64,000 nucleotides of DNA from Arcticibacter sp045629565 (GTDB lineage: Bacteria; Bacteroidota; Bacteroidia; Sphingobacteriales; Sphingobacteriaceae): the NCBI RefSeq assembly GCF_045629565.1, contig NZ_JAZQRL010000037.1:8026-72025 (forward strand). The letters are read 5' to 3'. Within the stretch, counting starts at the first letter, position 1. Each line of letters opens with the position of its first letter. Shown here piece by piece: positions 26,804 through 36,047 of the stretch. The translations under genes and the position numbers were made by a program. Under the pieces are notes generated by a model, which worked only from the letters and a program-made list of their open reading frames with translations, was not told the DNA's origin and made no database searches.

Positions 26804-26917
26804 TTAATGTCGCTCGATGTTATCTGTGTGAATATGAATATAACAAATATGCAAATTCATATTCAGCTACTTATTCATTCTTACAAGAAAATGATAGACT
26901 AAGTACGCCGTTTGTTG

Positions 26918-26925
26918 TATTTTTG
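26918..26925 (+). promoter_or_regulatory. Candidate -7 box abutting the mqnE start
   Basis: TATTTTTG matches TAnnTTTG exactly and ends 3 bases before the ATG at 26929, so a transcript from it would be leaderless. No TTTG lies at the expected -33 position. It supports the 26929 start over the open frame that continues upstream to 26788. Confidence 0.4.
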
Positions 26926-26928
26926 GAA

Positions 26929-28152
26929 ATGATGGATACCAATCAAAATGCATTGAATCTAATCTTAAGTGATTTGTCAATTGATCCTGACCTTAAAAGG
27001 ATTGCAGAAAAGGTTGAAGCCGGTGAACGTATCTCTTTCGACGAGGGCGTAATCCTTTATGAGAAAGGCGAATTAGGATACCTGGGGGTACTGGCAAACT
27101 ATAATCGTGAAAAGCTTCATGGCGATAAAACCTATTTCAACCGGAACTTTCATATTGAGCCAACCAACCTTTGTGTTTACGATTGCAAATTTTGCTCGTA
27201 CTCACGCCTAATCAAACATCGCTCCGATGGTTGGGAATTTACCATGGACGAAATGGTCGACATGGTGAAGAAATATGACAATCAGCCGGTTACTGAGGTT
27301 CACATAGTTGGCGGCGTTCTACCTCAGTATGATATGAAATTTTATACTGATTTATTCAGCGCGATAAAGAAACATCGTCCTGAACTGCATGTCAAGGCAC
27401 TGACTCCTGTCGAATATCATTACATTTTTAAGAAAGCGAAATTGGATTACGCTACAGGAATGCGTCTTATGAAGGAAGCCGGACTGGAGTCTATGCCTGG
27501 TGGTGGGGCAGAGATATTCCATCCTGAAGTGAGAGATGTCATTGCGAAAGATAAATGTACAGGGGATCAATGGTTGCAGATACACGAGGAATGGCATAAA
27601 CTTGGCCAGCGTTCCAATGCTACTATGCTATACGGACATATCGAAAAGTACTGGCACCGAGTAGATCATATGGAACAGCTCCGGCAGCTGCAGGATCGCA
27701 CTAAGGGCTTTCAAACCTTTATCCCGCTGAAGTTTAGAAATAAAGATAATCAGATGTCCGGCATAAGTGAGGTGTCTGTTATTGAAGATCTCCGCAATTA
27801 TGCGATCTCCAGAATTTACCTGGATAATTTTGATCACATCAAGGCCTACTGGGCGATGATCAGCCGCAGTACAGCTCAGTTATCGCTCAATTTTGGTGTT
27901 GATGACATTGATGGAACACTGGATGATACCACCAAAATCTATTCAATGGCTGGTGCTGAAGAACAAAATCCTGCGATGTCTACCAAAGAACTCGTCGACT
28001 TAATTAAGCAAGCAGGACGCCACCCGATTGAAAGAGATACATTATATAATGTGGTAACAGACTACGAAAACTACAAATTTGAGGAAGAAGAGGAAACAAA
28101 GCCTCAGTTTTATAAGCTCCCTGTAATAGACTCGGCAGGAGCGCAGGTATAA
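26929..28152 (+). CDS. mqnE: Aminofutalosine synthase (radical SAM)
   Basis: 407 residues from the double ATG at 26929. The frame is open back to 26788, but that part overlaps the metB start and reads as an AT-rich leader. Radical SAM cluster motif CxxxCxxC at Cys82, Cys86, Cys89 (LCVYDCKFCSYS), then IVGGVLPQYDMKFYTDLF and MPGGGAEIFHPEVRD, typical of MqnE/MqnC. Reaction by family: joins the MqnA product with a SAM-derived adenosyl radical to give aminofutalosine in the futalosine route to menaquinone. The downstream phosphatase and mqnA complete a compact operon. Confidence 0.93.
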   Translation: MMDTNQNALNLILSDLSIDPDLKRIAEKVEAGERISFDEGVILYEKGELGYLGVLANYNREKLHGDKTYFNRNFHIEPTNLCVYDCKFCSYSRLIKHRSDGWEFTMDEMVDMVKKYDNQPVTEVHIVGGVLPQYDMKFYTDLFSAIKKHRPELHVKALTPVEYHYIFKKAKLDYATGMRLMKEAGLESMPGGGAEIFHPEVRDVIAKDKCTGDQWLQIHEEWHKLGQRSNATMLYGHIEKYWHRVDHMEQLRQLQDRTKGFQTFIPLKFRNKDNQMSGISEVSVIEDLRNYAISRIYLDNFDHIKAYWAMISRSTAQLSLNFGVDDIDGTLDDTTKIYSMAGAEEQNPAMSTKELVDLIKQAGRHPIERDTLYNVVTDYENYKFEEEEETKPQFYKLPVIDSAGAQV

Positions 28153-28154
28153 AA

Positions 28155-28772
28155 ATGAACAAAACGATATACATTATCCGCCATGGACAAACAGACCTCA
28201 ACTTTAGGGGAGTTGTTCAGGGAAAAGGGATGGACACTGATTTAAACGACCTTGGCCGACGCCAGGCGGAGGCATTTTATCAATATTATAAGAATATTCC
28301 GTTCGATCACATATATACCTCTACCTTGAGGAGAACACACCAAACCGTTAGCAGGTTTATTGATATGAATATCCCCTGGACCCAGCTTTCCGGTCTTGAT
28401 GAGATAGGATGGGGGGTATACGAAGGAGTGGAGAGTAGCGAATCTGTGAAATTGGCGTTTTCAAATATGCTTGGTGACTGGGTATCTGGAAAACTCACGC
28501 AAAAGTTCGAAAATGGTGAAAGTCCTGAAGATGTCAAAATCAGACAGTTGGAGGCCTTTGAACATATACTTGAAAACGAGCTTGCAAAGAATATTCTTGT
28601 GTGCATGCACGGACGTGCTATGAGGATACTTTTATGCGTTTTACTAGACAAGCCTCTTTCCGATATGGAACAATTTCCTCATTCGAACACTACTCTCTAC
28701 AAATTAGAGCATGATGGAAAAAAGTTTTCACTAATTGATTTTAATAACACTGACCATCTGAATTTAACGTGA
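28155..28772 (+). CDS. Histidine phosphatase family protein
   Basis: 205 residues. The phosphoglycerate-mutase-like signature YIIRHGQTDLN carries the phospho-accepting His10, TSTLRRTHQT gives the second arginine, and LVCMHGRAMRILLC gives the second catalytic His. Soluble, about the size of PhoE/CobC/GpmB-type phosphatases; the substrate cannot be read. It starts 3 bases after mqnE and its stop overlaps the GTG start of mqnA (GTGA), so it is locked into the menaquinone operon and may act on a pathway phosphate ester (inference). Confidence 0.88.
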   Translation: MNKTIYIIRHGQTDLNFRGVVQGKGMDTDLNDLGRRQAEAFYQYYKNIPFDHIYTSTLRRTHQTVSRFIDMNIPWTQLSGLDEIGWGVYEGVESSESVKLAFSNMLGDWVSGKLTQKFENGESPEDVKIRQLEAFEHILENELAKNILVCMHGRAMRILLCVLLDKPLSDMEQFPHSNTTLYKLEHDGKKFSLIDFNNTDHLNLT

Positions 28773-29488
28773 GTAGAATAAGAATTTCAGCAGTTTCATA
28801 CACCAATTCAAAACCATTCGCATTCGGAATTGAACATTCGGATATCCGGGACAAAATAGATCTAACGTATGATATCCCTTCAGATTGCGCGCAGAAACTA
28901 ATTGATAACGAGGCGGATATAGGCCTTGTTCCGGTGGCTGCGTTACTGAGCATCCCAAACTATCATATTTTAGGAGATTATTGTATAGGTTCTGTCGGCC
29001 CAGTAAATTCTGTATTTATATTTAGCGAAAAGCCAATCAATGAAGTCAAAATCATTCGACTGGATCCTCAATCCAGAACATCTAATAACTTAGCTAAGGT
29101 CTTGCTTAAAAATTACTGGAAGTTACCAGTGGAGTTTGTTTCAGAAGGCGACGCAGATGCATTTGTCGAAATTGGAGACCGTACTTTTTCCCATATCAAT
29201 TTTTTTCCTTTTTCTTATGATCTTGGTGAGCAATGGCTTAAATTTACAGGATTACCATTCGCATTTGCCGTTTGGGCATCTAACAAGCCGATAGACGTTG
29301 ACTTTGTTGAGGAATTGAATGTGTCCCTAAAATTAGGTGTTGATAATATAGATACGGTTCTTAGACAACTTCCTGAACGTGAAGACTTTGATCTGCACGA
29401 CTATTTTTATAACCGCTTGGACTTCAATCTAACTGAAGATAAAAGAACGGCAATTAACAGATACCTGCAATTCGTAAAAGATCTTTAA
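28769..29488 (+). CDS. mqnA: Chorismate dehydratase
   Basis: 239 residues starting at GTG, overlapping the previous stop by 4 bases. A periplasmic-binding-protein-like fold with family marks at the start (ISAVSYTNSKPFAFGIEH) and ADIGLVPVAALLSIPNYHIL. Reaction by family: chorismate to 3-enolpyruvylbenzoate, first committed step of the futalosine route to menaquinone. With mqnE in the same operon this fixes the route used by the organism. The remaining mqn genes are not in the window. Confidence 0.92.
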   Translation: MSRIRISAVSYTNSKPFAFGIEHSDIRDKIDLTYDIPSDCAQKLIDNEADIGLVPVAALLSIPNYHILGDYCIGSVGPVNSVFIFSEKPINEVKIIRLDPQSRTSNNLAKVLLKNYWKLPVEFVSEGDADAFVEIGDRTFSHINFFPFSYDLGEQWLKFTGLPFAFAVWASNKPIDVDFVEELNVSLKLGVDNIDTVLRQLPEREDFDLHDYFYNRLDFNLTEDKRTAINRYLQFVKDL

Positions 29489-29627
29489 TACTTCTTGAGT
29501 ATATAATCATGTGCCATAATGTTTCATAATTAGTATTATGTTAAATAGCTATTTCCGTCGCTAGTCGTCCCCTCCATCCATAAAACTATTTCTGGCATCG
29601 TTCGTTTAGTTCGTATAACTAAATACC

Positions 29628-30098
29628 ATGACTTACTCAGAAAATTATAACAAACAATTACAACGTCTCTATAAAATTCTTAAGGACGGTCAAAAAGGCT
29701 ATACGGAGGCTGCTGAACACGTCAAGTCCCCAGATTTAAGAGAGCTTTTCGCAAAAATTGCTTCTGAACGTGAGGGCTTAGCTAATCAAATGGGCTCCAA
29801 AATGGCTGAATTCGGATATAGTCCAGATATGCATGACGATGCGCTGGGGGTTCTTCATCGAGGTTGGATGAATTTCAAGGCATCGATGACATCCAACACG
29901 GATCAGAATATATTGGAAAGCTGCCGCAATGGCGATCAAGCTGCTCTTGATGCATTTGACGACGTTTTACAAGGTGAAATTCTATATGATACTGAGCTTA
30001 AATCTTTTCTGATGGAGCCGCGTCTGAAGATCAATGAAACGTTCGTTGATCTGGACAAGCGCTATTTTGATATGTTTAAAAAAGACCCAAGCTTATAG
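29628..30098 (+). CDS. DUF2383 (PA2169-type) four-helix bundle protein
   Basis: 156 residues, all helical by composition, with the ferritin-like pattern KDGQKGYTEAAEHVKSPDLR, ASEREGLANQM and a second pair ALDAFDDVLQGEILYDTELK. The family has a ferritin-like bundle but no proven metal site or reaction; members are often stress-induced. The DNA-repair gene ku starts 13 bases after the stop, so a stationary-phase or stress role is plausible (inference). A 139-base gap upstream must hold its promoter; I see no clear match. Confidence 0.82.
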   Translation: MTYSENYNKQLQRLYKILKDGQKGYTEAAEHVKSPDLRELFAKIASEREGLANQMGSKMAEFGYSPDMHDDALGVLHRGWMNFKASMTSNTDQNILESCRNGDQAALDAFDDVLQGEILYDTELKSFLMEPRLKINETFVDLDKRYFDMFKKDPSL

Positions 30099-30111
30099 GA
30101 GGCTGTTACCA

Positions 30112-30891
30112 ATGAGATCAATTTGGAAGGGCTCAATAGGATTTGGACTGGTGAACATTCCAGTCAAGTTATTCTCCGCTGTTCAAAACAGTGGTCTTAA
30201 CCTGGATATGCTTGATTCAAGAGACCACTCCAGAATAAAGTATCAGCGGGTGAATGAAAAGACCAGAAAAGAAGTTCCGTATGATAAAATAGTCAAAGGA
30301 TATATGATGAATGACGACTATATTATATTGGAAGATAAGGATTTCGAGGATGCCAGTCCGGAAAAGACAAAGATAATCGAAATTGAAAATTTTGTAGAGG
30401 TTAATGAAATTAACCCTATGTATTATGAAACGTCTTACTACGCACAGCCAGAAACCCAAGGTCGAAAAGCCTATACCCTCCTACTCAAATCTCTTCAAAA
30501 ATCCAAAAAAGCAGGCCTTGCCCGATTTGTCCTGAGGAGTACGGAAAACCTTTGTGTTATACATCCTGTGGATGAGATTATAGTAATTACCAAGATCAGG
30601 TTTGCAGAAGAAATCAGGTCTTCTCAAGAGTTGGTTCCTGCAGAAGGGCAAGAGGTCACCATCGGAAAGAAAGAGCTGGATATGGGCCTGGCACTCATCA
30701 ACCAGTATAGTAGCAAATTTGATATTACCAAATTTAAAGACGAGTATCACAGTGAACTCTTGAAGATCATTAAGGCGAAAGCGAAGGGTAAACGCCCTAC
30801 CATTAAAAAACTTAAGCCTCAAAAAGCCGCTGGCGATGATCTTTACGATCAGCTGATGCAGAGTTTGAGCGGATCAAGAAAGGGTGCTTAA
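30112..30891 (+). CDS. ku: Non-homologous end joining protein Ku
   Basis: 259 residues from the ATG at 30112. The open frame extends to 30034 inside the previous gene, but AGGAGG at 30097-30102, a rare true Shine-Dalgarno site here, sits 9 bases before this ATG, and bacterial Ku begins MRSIWKGSIGFGLVNIPVKL. The Ku core continues with FVEVNEINPMYYETSYYAQP and the lysine-rich tail (KGKRPTIKKLKPQKAAG). Role by family: ring-shaped dimer that binds DNA ends and recruits LigD. No ligD gene is in the window. Confidence 0.95.
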   Translation: MRSIWKGSIGFGLVNIPVKLFSAVQNSGLNLDMLDSRDHSRIKYQRVNEKTRKEVPYDKIVKGYMMNDDYIILEDKDFEDASPEKTKIIEIENFVEVNEINPMYYETSYYAQPETQGRKAYTLLLKSLQKSKKAGLARFVLRSTENLCVIHPVDEIIVITKIRFAEEIRSSQELVPAEGQEVTIGKKELDMGLALINQYSSKFDITKFKDEYHSELLKIIKAKAKGKRPTIKKLKPQKAAGDDLYDQLMQSLSGSRKGA

Positions 30892-30907
30892 TTTCATGTA
30901 AATCGAA

Positions 30908-30941
30908 TAAAAAGTCAGAGCCGCTAGACTCTGACTTTTTA
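30908..30941. terminator. Bidirectional terminator between ku and the TPR genes
   Basis: Thirteen-base perfect arms (TAAAAAGTCAGAG at 30908-30920 and its complement at 30929-30941) with an 8-base loop. The A/T ends provide a U-run in both directions. Lies between convergent ku and the TPR gene ending at 30962. Confidence 0.85.
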
Positions 30942-30961
30942 TCTTATATAAGTGGACTTAA

Positions 30962-32140
30962 CTATAGTGCATTAATCTTGGCGTCAATTTCATCAATCTT
31001 CGCTTTGTTATTTTTAATGGTGTAATAAGTCTTTAGATTCTTTAACGAAAGCTCCGATTTAGGGTTTAATTCCACTGCCTTTGTTAGATACGGTAAGGCG
31101 CGGTCAAATTCTTCCTGAGCTTTTTTCATCGTTGCTGTATACTCAGCCTGCTTGTTAGTTGGCAATTTATTAGCTTTGTTGTAGATCACAATGCCATTAT
31201 TCATAATCAAACCACCTATGTTAATATAGGCGTCGGTGTATGAAGGATCAAGCTCAATGGCTTTTTTGTACGCTTCTTCAGCCTTGACATTGTCTTCCAA
31301 TGAATTGTAAGCGATGCCTAAGTAAAAAGGATATAGCTTGTTGGTTGGCTCTTTGGCGGCTTGTGCCGTGATCTTTTCAATCACCTCTTTTTGCTTTCCT
31401 GTCATCAGACTAAACTCAATTTCTCTGGTTGCAAGATCTGAGCTCTGCGGAAACTTAGCGGCACCCTCTCCCGCAATTCTAATTGCGCTGGCGGTGTCTT
31501 TTGTAGCCGCGTAAAGCACCGAAAGATTAGAGTATACATTTTCCAATGCAGAATAGTTGGTAGGAAGCAGCTCAGTAAATCTTTTTATAGCACTAGGGTA
31601 ATCTTTCCCGTTCATGGCCGAGATTCCCGCAGCATAGTTCAATAAAGTGTCTCCAGGAGCATAGTCTAATCCTTTAGTAAATTCAGTATAGGCATTGGAA
31701 TAATCCCCTTTGTCAAGAAAGCGTTTACCGGCCGTGAATTGGCTGATGTAAAGGAGATTGTTGACTTTGGCAATATTTTCCTTATTTTTTCCTTCTTTGT
31801 CCAGCTCTTTAGCTTTGGCTAACGCTGTTACTGCTTCAGATGCAAGATTCGCTGAAGCGCTCGTTGTATCGCTAGTAGCAAGATCGGCATATATTAACGC
31901 CTTATAGGTCCATGCCGTTGGGTCAGCCGCAGTTTTCTCGTGTGCAACAGCCTTGTCTACAGCTTCCTTAGCTGCTGTGATCTTCGGAGCTGCAATCTGT
32001 GGACTAGCTGACTTCAATGCTGCATAACTATCATATTCAGATTTTGCAGTGTTAACTGCAGATTTTTGTGCAAAGGTCGTAGCAGATATTCCTGATACAG
32101 CTAATGCAAGTAAAAGAGACTTGGTTTTCATATATTTCAA
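30962..32140 (-). CDS. Secreted tetratricopeptide repeat protein
   Basis: 392 residues with a signal peptide (SLLLALAVSGISATTFAQ). The body is a chain of TPR-like helical repeats, clearest at YPFYLGIAYNSLEDNVKAEE and AYKKAIELDPSYTDAYINIG. The first ATG overlaps the stop of the upstream TPR gene by 4 bases; the ATG three codons in (32131, MKTKSL) is an alternative. Likely a periplasmic scaffold. Part of a gyrA-TPR-TPR unit. Function unknown. Confidence 0.82.
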   Translation of the reverse strand: MKYMKTKSLLLALAVSGISATTFAQKSAVNTAKSEYDSYAALKSASPQIAAPKITAAKEAVDKAVAHEKTAADPTAWTYKALIYADLATSDTTSASANLASEAVTALAKAKELDKEGKNKENIAKVNNLLYISQFTAGKRFLDKGDYSNAYTEFTKGLDYAPGDTLLNYAAGISAMNGKDYPSAIKRFTELLPTNYSALENVYSNLSVLYAATKDTASAIRIAGEGAAKFPQSSDLATREIEFSLMTGKQKEVIEKITAQAAKEPTNKLYPFYLGIAYNSLEDNVKAEEAYKKAIELDPSYTDAYINIGGLIMNNGIVIYNKANKLPTNKQAEYTATMKKAQEEFDRALPYLTKAVELNPKSELSLKNLKTYYTIKNNKAKIDEIDAKINAL

Positions 32141-33255
32141 TTTGTAAGAATAAATTGTTTTAGTTTCTCGTTAACCCTTTCCAGTTCTACCATATCCCCG
32201 GTATTATTATATAGAACGGCTAAAGATTTTAGAACATTAACTGAGTTAGGGTTGATTTCACCTGCTATATTCAGGTACTTCTTTGCCAGGCTCAGACTCG
32301 ATTCTTGGTCATTGTTCGGTTTGATGTATGAATTAAGATAGAATAACCCCAGGGCATAATTCCCTTCATAATTATTGGGCTCTAACGCAATTACTTTTTC
32401 GTAATATTCAACCGCCTTGTCTTTCTTACCCATGGTCTCATAGGAGAAACCAGCAAGGTAATTAAGACTGACATTCTCCGGATCCAACTGAAGCGCCGCA
32501 CCTACGATTCGTTCCACCTCGCTGTATGCGCCGGTCTCCACATAGATATTAATTTCCTTGAAGAGAAGGTCCTTGTTACCTGGAAACTGCGTCCTTCCCT
32601 CTCTGATCACTTCCAACGATCTGTTGCTGTTCTTGAAATCATATAAGTTAGACAACGCAAGGTAATACGCTGGTAGTGACCGCTTTTTGTCATCAATCAA
32701 CTGTTCATAGTAGTAGATCGCGCGATTACTGTAACCCAGCCTTTCACTTAAAATCGCCAGATTGTGTTTAACAAAGTAGTTATTCTTATCAAGTGAATCT
32801 ACCGATAGATAGGCATTAAACGCTTCATTGTATTTTTCAGATGCAGACGCCTTGTTCGCTATAACGAGATAAGCTTTGACCAATTGATTAATCACGAAGT
32901 CAAGTTCCGGCTTGTTTTCGTCGTTAAGTTTCGGACTCTTCAGTCTTCGGAACGAAAACTTCGTCTCCTCAATCGGATCTTTTGCGTATTTCAACCTCCG
33001 GGTTGAATCTGCATATGCCAATGATGAGTAAACGAGACTTCGGATAAGGTTGTTTTTGTAATTAAAAGAATCTTTTCTGGTTTTGTAAGCGCCGTCAATT
33101 GCGGTCCTGGCCTTCTCCAAATGTGAAAACTCCGCCGTCGATGTATAAAGGGCAAAGTTATTCATCGCTTCTTTAGTAAGTGTTTGTGCAGAAAGATAAC
33201 TTCCTGCACAACACAAAACTGTGATTAATATGATTTGCCTTTTCATTACTGACAT
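32137..33255 (-). CDS. Secreted tetratricopeptide repeat protein
   Basis: 372 residues. N-terminal signal peptide (IILITVLCCAGSYLSAQ) and several TPR-like units, for example LNYLAGFSYETMGKKDKAVE and YYEKVIALEPNNYEGNYALG. The start overlaps the gyrA stop by one base (TAATG), so translation is probably coupled; the fourth codon (33246, MKRQII) is an alternative start. It shares architecture with the next TPR gene, and the two may derive from a duplication. Role unknown; periplasmic by signal. Confidence 0.82.
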   Translation of the reverse strand: MSVMKRQIILITVLCCAGSYLSAQTLTKEAMNNFALYTSTAEFSHLEKARTAIDGAYKTRKDSFNYKNNLIRSLVYSSLAYADSTRRLKYAKDPIEETKFSFRRLKSPKLNDENKPELDFVINQLVKAYLVIANKASASEKYNEAFNAYLSVDSLDKNNYFVKHNLAILSERLGYSNRAIYYYEQLIDDKKRSLPAYYLALSNLYDFKNSNRSLEVIREGRTQFPGNKDLLFKEINIYVETGAYSEVERIVGAALQLDPENVSLNYLAGFSYETMGKKDKAVEYYEKVIALEPNNYEGNYALGLFYLNSYIKPNNDQESSLSLAKKYLNIAGEINPNSVNVLKSLAVLYNNTGDMVELERVNEKLKQFILTN

Positions 33256-35885
33256 TAATCTTCTAACGTATCCTCGTCTGAATTCGTATTAGTATTATCG
33301 TCTGATTCGTCATCATCCACCACTTCATCCTCATCAATCTCTTCGTCCAGTGGTCCAGCTTCTAAATCTTCTTCGTCTCCAGGCTCATTGAGAATTTCCG
33401 CTTTTTCCGCTTCTTCTTCATGCTCCACTTTGGCGATCGAAGCAATTGCATCATCACCTTTCAGCGAAATCAACCTCACTCCTTGCGTGGCGCGGCCCAT
33501 CACCCGAAGTTCGCCAATTGCAATACGGATGACAATACCTGATTTGTTGATAATCATCAGGTCATCAGTATCAGTAACGTCTTTAATCGCGACAAGCTCG
33601 CCTGTTTTTTCAGTTACATTAAGTGTCTTTACTCCCTTTCCGCCCCGGTTGGTAACCCGATAATCTTCAAGGTTCGTACGTTTTCCGTAGCCCTTTTCGG
33701 AAACAACCAATACTGTCGATTCAGGATTGTTAATACTTAACATTCCGATAACAGCGTCTTTCTCATTCGCTAACGTTACGCCACGTACGCCAGTTGCCGT
33801 TCTTCCCATCGGACGTACGGTACTTTCGTTGAAGCGTATAGCACGTCCGGAACGTAACGCCATAATTATTTCACTGCTACCATCTGTCAGATTTGCCTCT
33901 AGCAGCTGGTCACCATCATTGATGTTGATCGCGTTGATGCCGTTAGCGCGTGGGCGGGAATAAGCCATAAGGGACGTCTTCTTTATCGTTCCCTTTGCAG
34001 TACACATGATAATGAAGTTACTCTCTAAATATTCCTGATCCTTGAGGTTTTTAACCTTGATATAGGCCTTGATCTTTTCTTCTTTCGGAATATTGATAAT
34101 ATTCTGGATTGCTCTACCCTTGCTCGTTCTTGACCCTTCAGGAATTTCAAAAACACGCAGCCAGAAACATCTGCCTGCTTCTGTAAAGAAGAGCATATAA
34201 TTATGGGCTGAAGCAATGATGATGTGCTCAATGAAATCCTTATCTCTGGAATTAGAACCAATCGATCCTTTTCCTCCTCTTCCCTGTGTACGATACTCGG
34301 TAAGTGGTGTACGTTTGATATATCCTTCGTAAGAAATAGTGATAACTACCTCTTCATCATCAATGAAATCTTCCATCGACATGTCTTCGGCAGAATGCAC
34401 AATTGACGTTCTTCTCGCATCACCATACTTTTCCCTAACCTCACGAAGTTCGTCTTTGATAATATTCATACGCAGGCCCTCATCCGCAAGTACAGACTTC
34501 AAATACTCGATGGACTTCATCAGTTCATCATATTCGTCCTTGATTTTATCACGCTCCAGGCCTGTCAAGCGGCGCAGCGTCATATCAAGAATGGCCCGCG
34601 CCTGAATGTCTGATAATCCAAACGTTTCCATCAAGCCAGTTCTTGCTTCCTCTGGGGTATTTGATGAGCGGATCAGGCGTATCACTTCTTCGATATGATC
34701 AAGCGCGATCAGCAAGCCTTCCAGTACATGTGCCCGCTTCTCCGCTTCTGCAAGTTCGTAACGGGTACGACGAATTACCACCTCATGGCGATGATCCACA
34801 AAATGCTTGATAAGATCCTTCAGGTTTAACAGCATCGGGCGGCCTTTTACGAGCGCAATATTGTTAATACTGAAAGGTGTTTGCAAAGCCGTGTACTTAA
34901 AGAGATTGTTCAGGACAACAGATGAATTAGCGTCACGCTTAATCTCGTAAACCACGCGCATACCATCGCGGTCAGACTCATCTCTGATCTCAGAGATGCC
35001 TTCCAGCTTCTTCTCATTAATGAGCTCGGCAGTCCGCTCAATCATCGTAGCTTTATTTACCAGATACGGTATCTCACTAACAATGATTCGCTCCCTGTCG
35101 TTACCATAGGTCTCAATCTCCGCTTTTGCCCTGACAACCACGCGACCACGCCCAGTCTCATAAGCATCTTTCACTCCCGCATGGCCATATATAGTTCCTC
35201 CGGTAGGGAAATCAGGTGCTTTGACATGGTGCATTAGCTCAGAAATCTCAATATCTGTATTATCGATGAAAGCTATAGTCGCATCGATAACTTCGTTAAG
35301 ATTATGGGGCGCCATATTCGTCGCCATACCTACAGCGATACCGGATGCGCCGTTCACCAGCAAATTCGGAATCTTCGAAGGAAGAACGGACGGTTCTTCG
35401 AGGGAATCGTCAAAGTTGAGCTGATAATCAATCGTATCCTTGTTAATGTCAGCAAGCATCTCTTCGGCGATCTTTTTAAGACGGGCCTCAGTATAACGCA
35501 TTGCTGCCGGACTGTCACCATCGATAGATCCAAAGTTCCCCTGTCCGTCAACGAGAGGGTATCGAAGGCTCCAGTCCTGGGCCATACGTACCATCGTGCC
35601 GTAAACGGATGAATCACCATGTGGGTGGTACTTTCCTAATACATCTCCGACAATACGTGCCGATTTTTTATGAGGTCTCCCGCTGGTTACTCCGAGGTCC
35701 AGCATACCGTAAAGTACACGGCGGTGAACGGGTTTCATACCGTCCCTTACATCAGGAAGCGCACGAGAGACAATTACAGACATTGAATAATCAATGTATG
35801 CAGACCTCATTTCTTGTTCGATGTTTATGGGAATAATGCGATCGTGGGTGGGTTCTAAGTTTTCGTTTTCTGTTTCTTCAGCCAT
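33255..35885 (-). CDS. gyrA: DNA gyrase subunit A
   Basis: 876 residues. Catalytic Tyr131 in AAMRYTEARL. The resistance-determining region reads HPHGDSSVYGTMVRM: Ser92 equals E. coli Ser83, while Gly96 sits where E. coli has Asp87. The C-terminal beta-pinwheel holds a GyrA box (QGRGGKG), marking gyrase rather than topoisomerase IV. The last 45 or so residues are strongly acidic, a known feature that tunes supercoiling. Reaction: ATP-driven negative supercoiling with GyrB. Two secreted TPR genes follow without a gap. Confidence 0.97.
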   Translation of the reverse strand: MAEETENENLEPTHDRIIPINIEQEMRSAYIDYSMSVIVSRALPDVRDGMKPVHRRVLYGMLDLGVTSGRPHKKSARIVGDVLGKYHPHGDSSVYGTMVRMAQDWSLRYPLVDGQGNFGSIDGDSPAAMRYTEARLKKIAEEMLADINKDTIDYQLNFDDSLEEPSVLPSKIPNLLVNGASGIAVGMATNMAPHNLNEVIDATIAFIDNTDIEISELMHHVKAPDFPTGGTIYGHAGVKDAYETGRGRVVVRAKAEIETYGNDRERIIVSEIPYLVNKATMIERTAELINEKKLEGISEIRDESDRDGMRVVYEIKRDANSSVVLNNLFKYTALQTPFSINNIALVKGRPMLLNLKDLIKHFVDHRHEVVIRRTRYELAEAEKRAHVLEGLLIALDHIEEVIRLIRSSNTPEEARTGLMETFGLSDIQARAILDMTLRRLTGLERDKIKDEYDELMKSIEYLKSVLADEGLRMNIIKDELREVREKYGDARRTSIVHSAEDMSMEDFIDDEEVVITISYEGYIKRTPLTEYRTQGRGGKGSIGSNSRDKDFIEHIIIASAHNYMLFFTEAGRCFWLRVFEIPEGSRTSKGRAIQNIINIPKEEKIKAYIKVKNLKDQEYLESNFIIMCTAKGTIKKTSLMAYSRPRANGINAININDGDQLLEANLTDGSSEIIMALRSGRAIRFNESTVRPMGRTATGVRGVTLANEKDAVIGMLSINNPESTVLVVSEKGYGKRTNLEDYRVTNRGGKGVKTLNVTEKTGELVAIKDVTDTDDLMIINKSGIVIRIAIGELRVMGRATQGVRLISLKGDDAIASIAKVEHEEEAEKAEILNEPGDEEDLEAGPLDEEIDEDEVVDDDESDDNTNTNSDEDTLED

Positions 35886-36047
35886 CGTATGATAGTTGGT
35901 TTTTGAAATGTAGAGTCGTAATAAATTGCGACTTGCGAAGATAAGAAATTATTACAGATTACATGCTTATAGGTGGGAAAATGACCGCCTATCGGTTCTG
36001 AACTGAAGCAAAATATTGATAATGAAGGCAAAGTTCAAACGCCTTTA

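Noticed and set aside
26788..26928. N-terminal extension of mqnE
   Set aside because: Overlaps the divergent metB start, reads as AT-rich non-family sequence, and the double ATG at 26929 matches the family N-terminus and a -7 box.
30034..30111. N-terminal extension of Ku
   Set aside because: Runs inside the DUF2383 gene; AGGAGG and the usual MRSIWKG start favour 30112.
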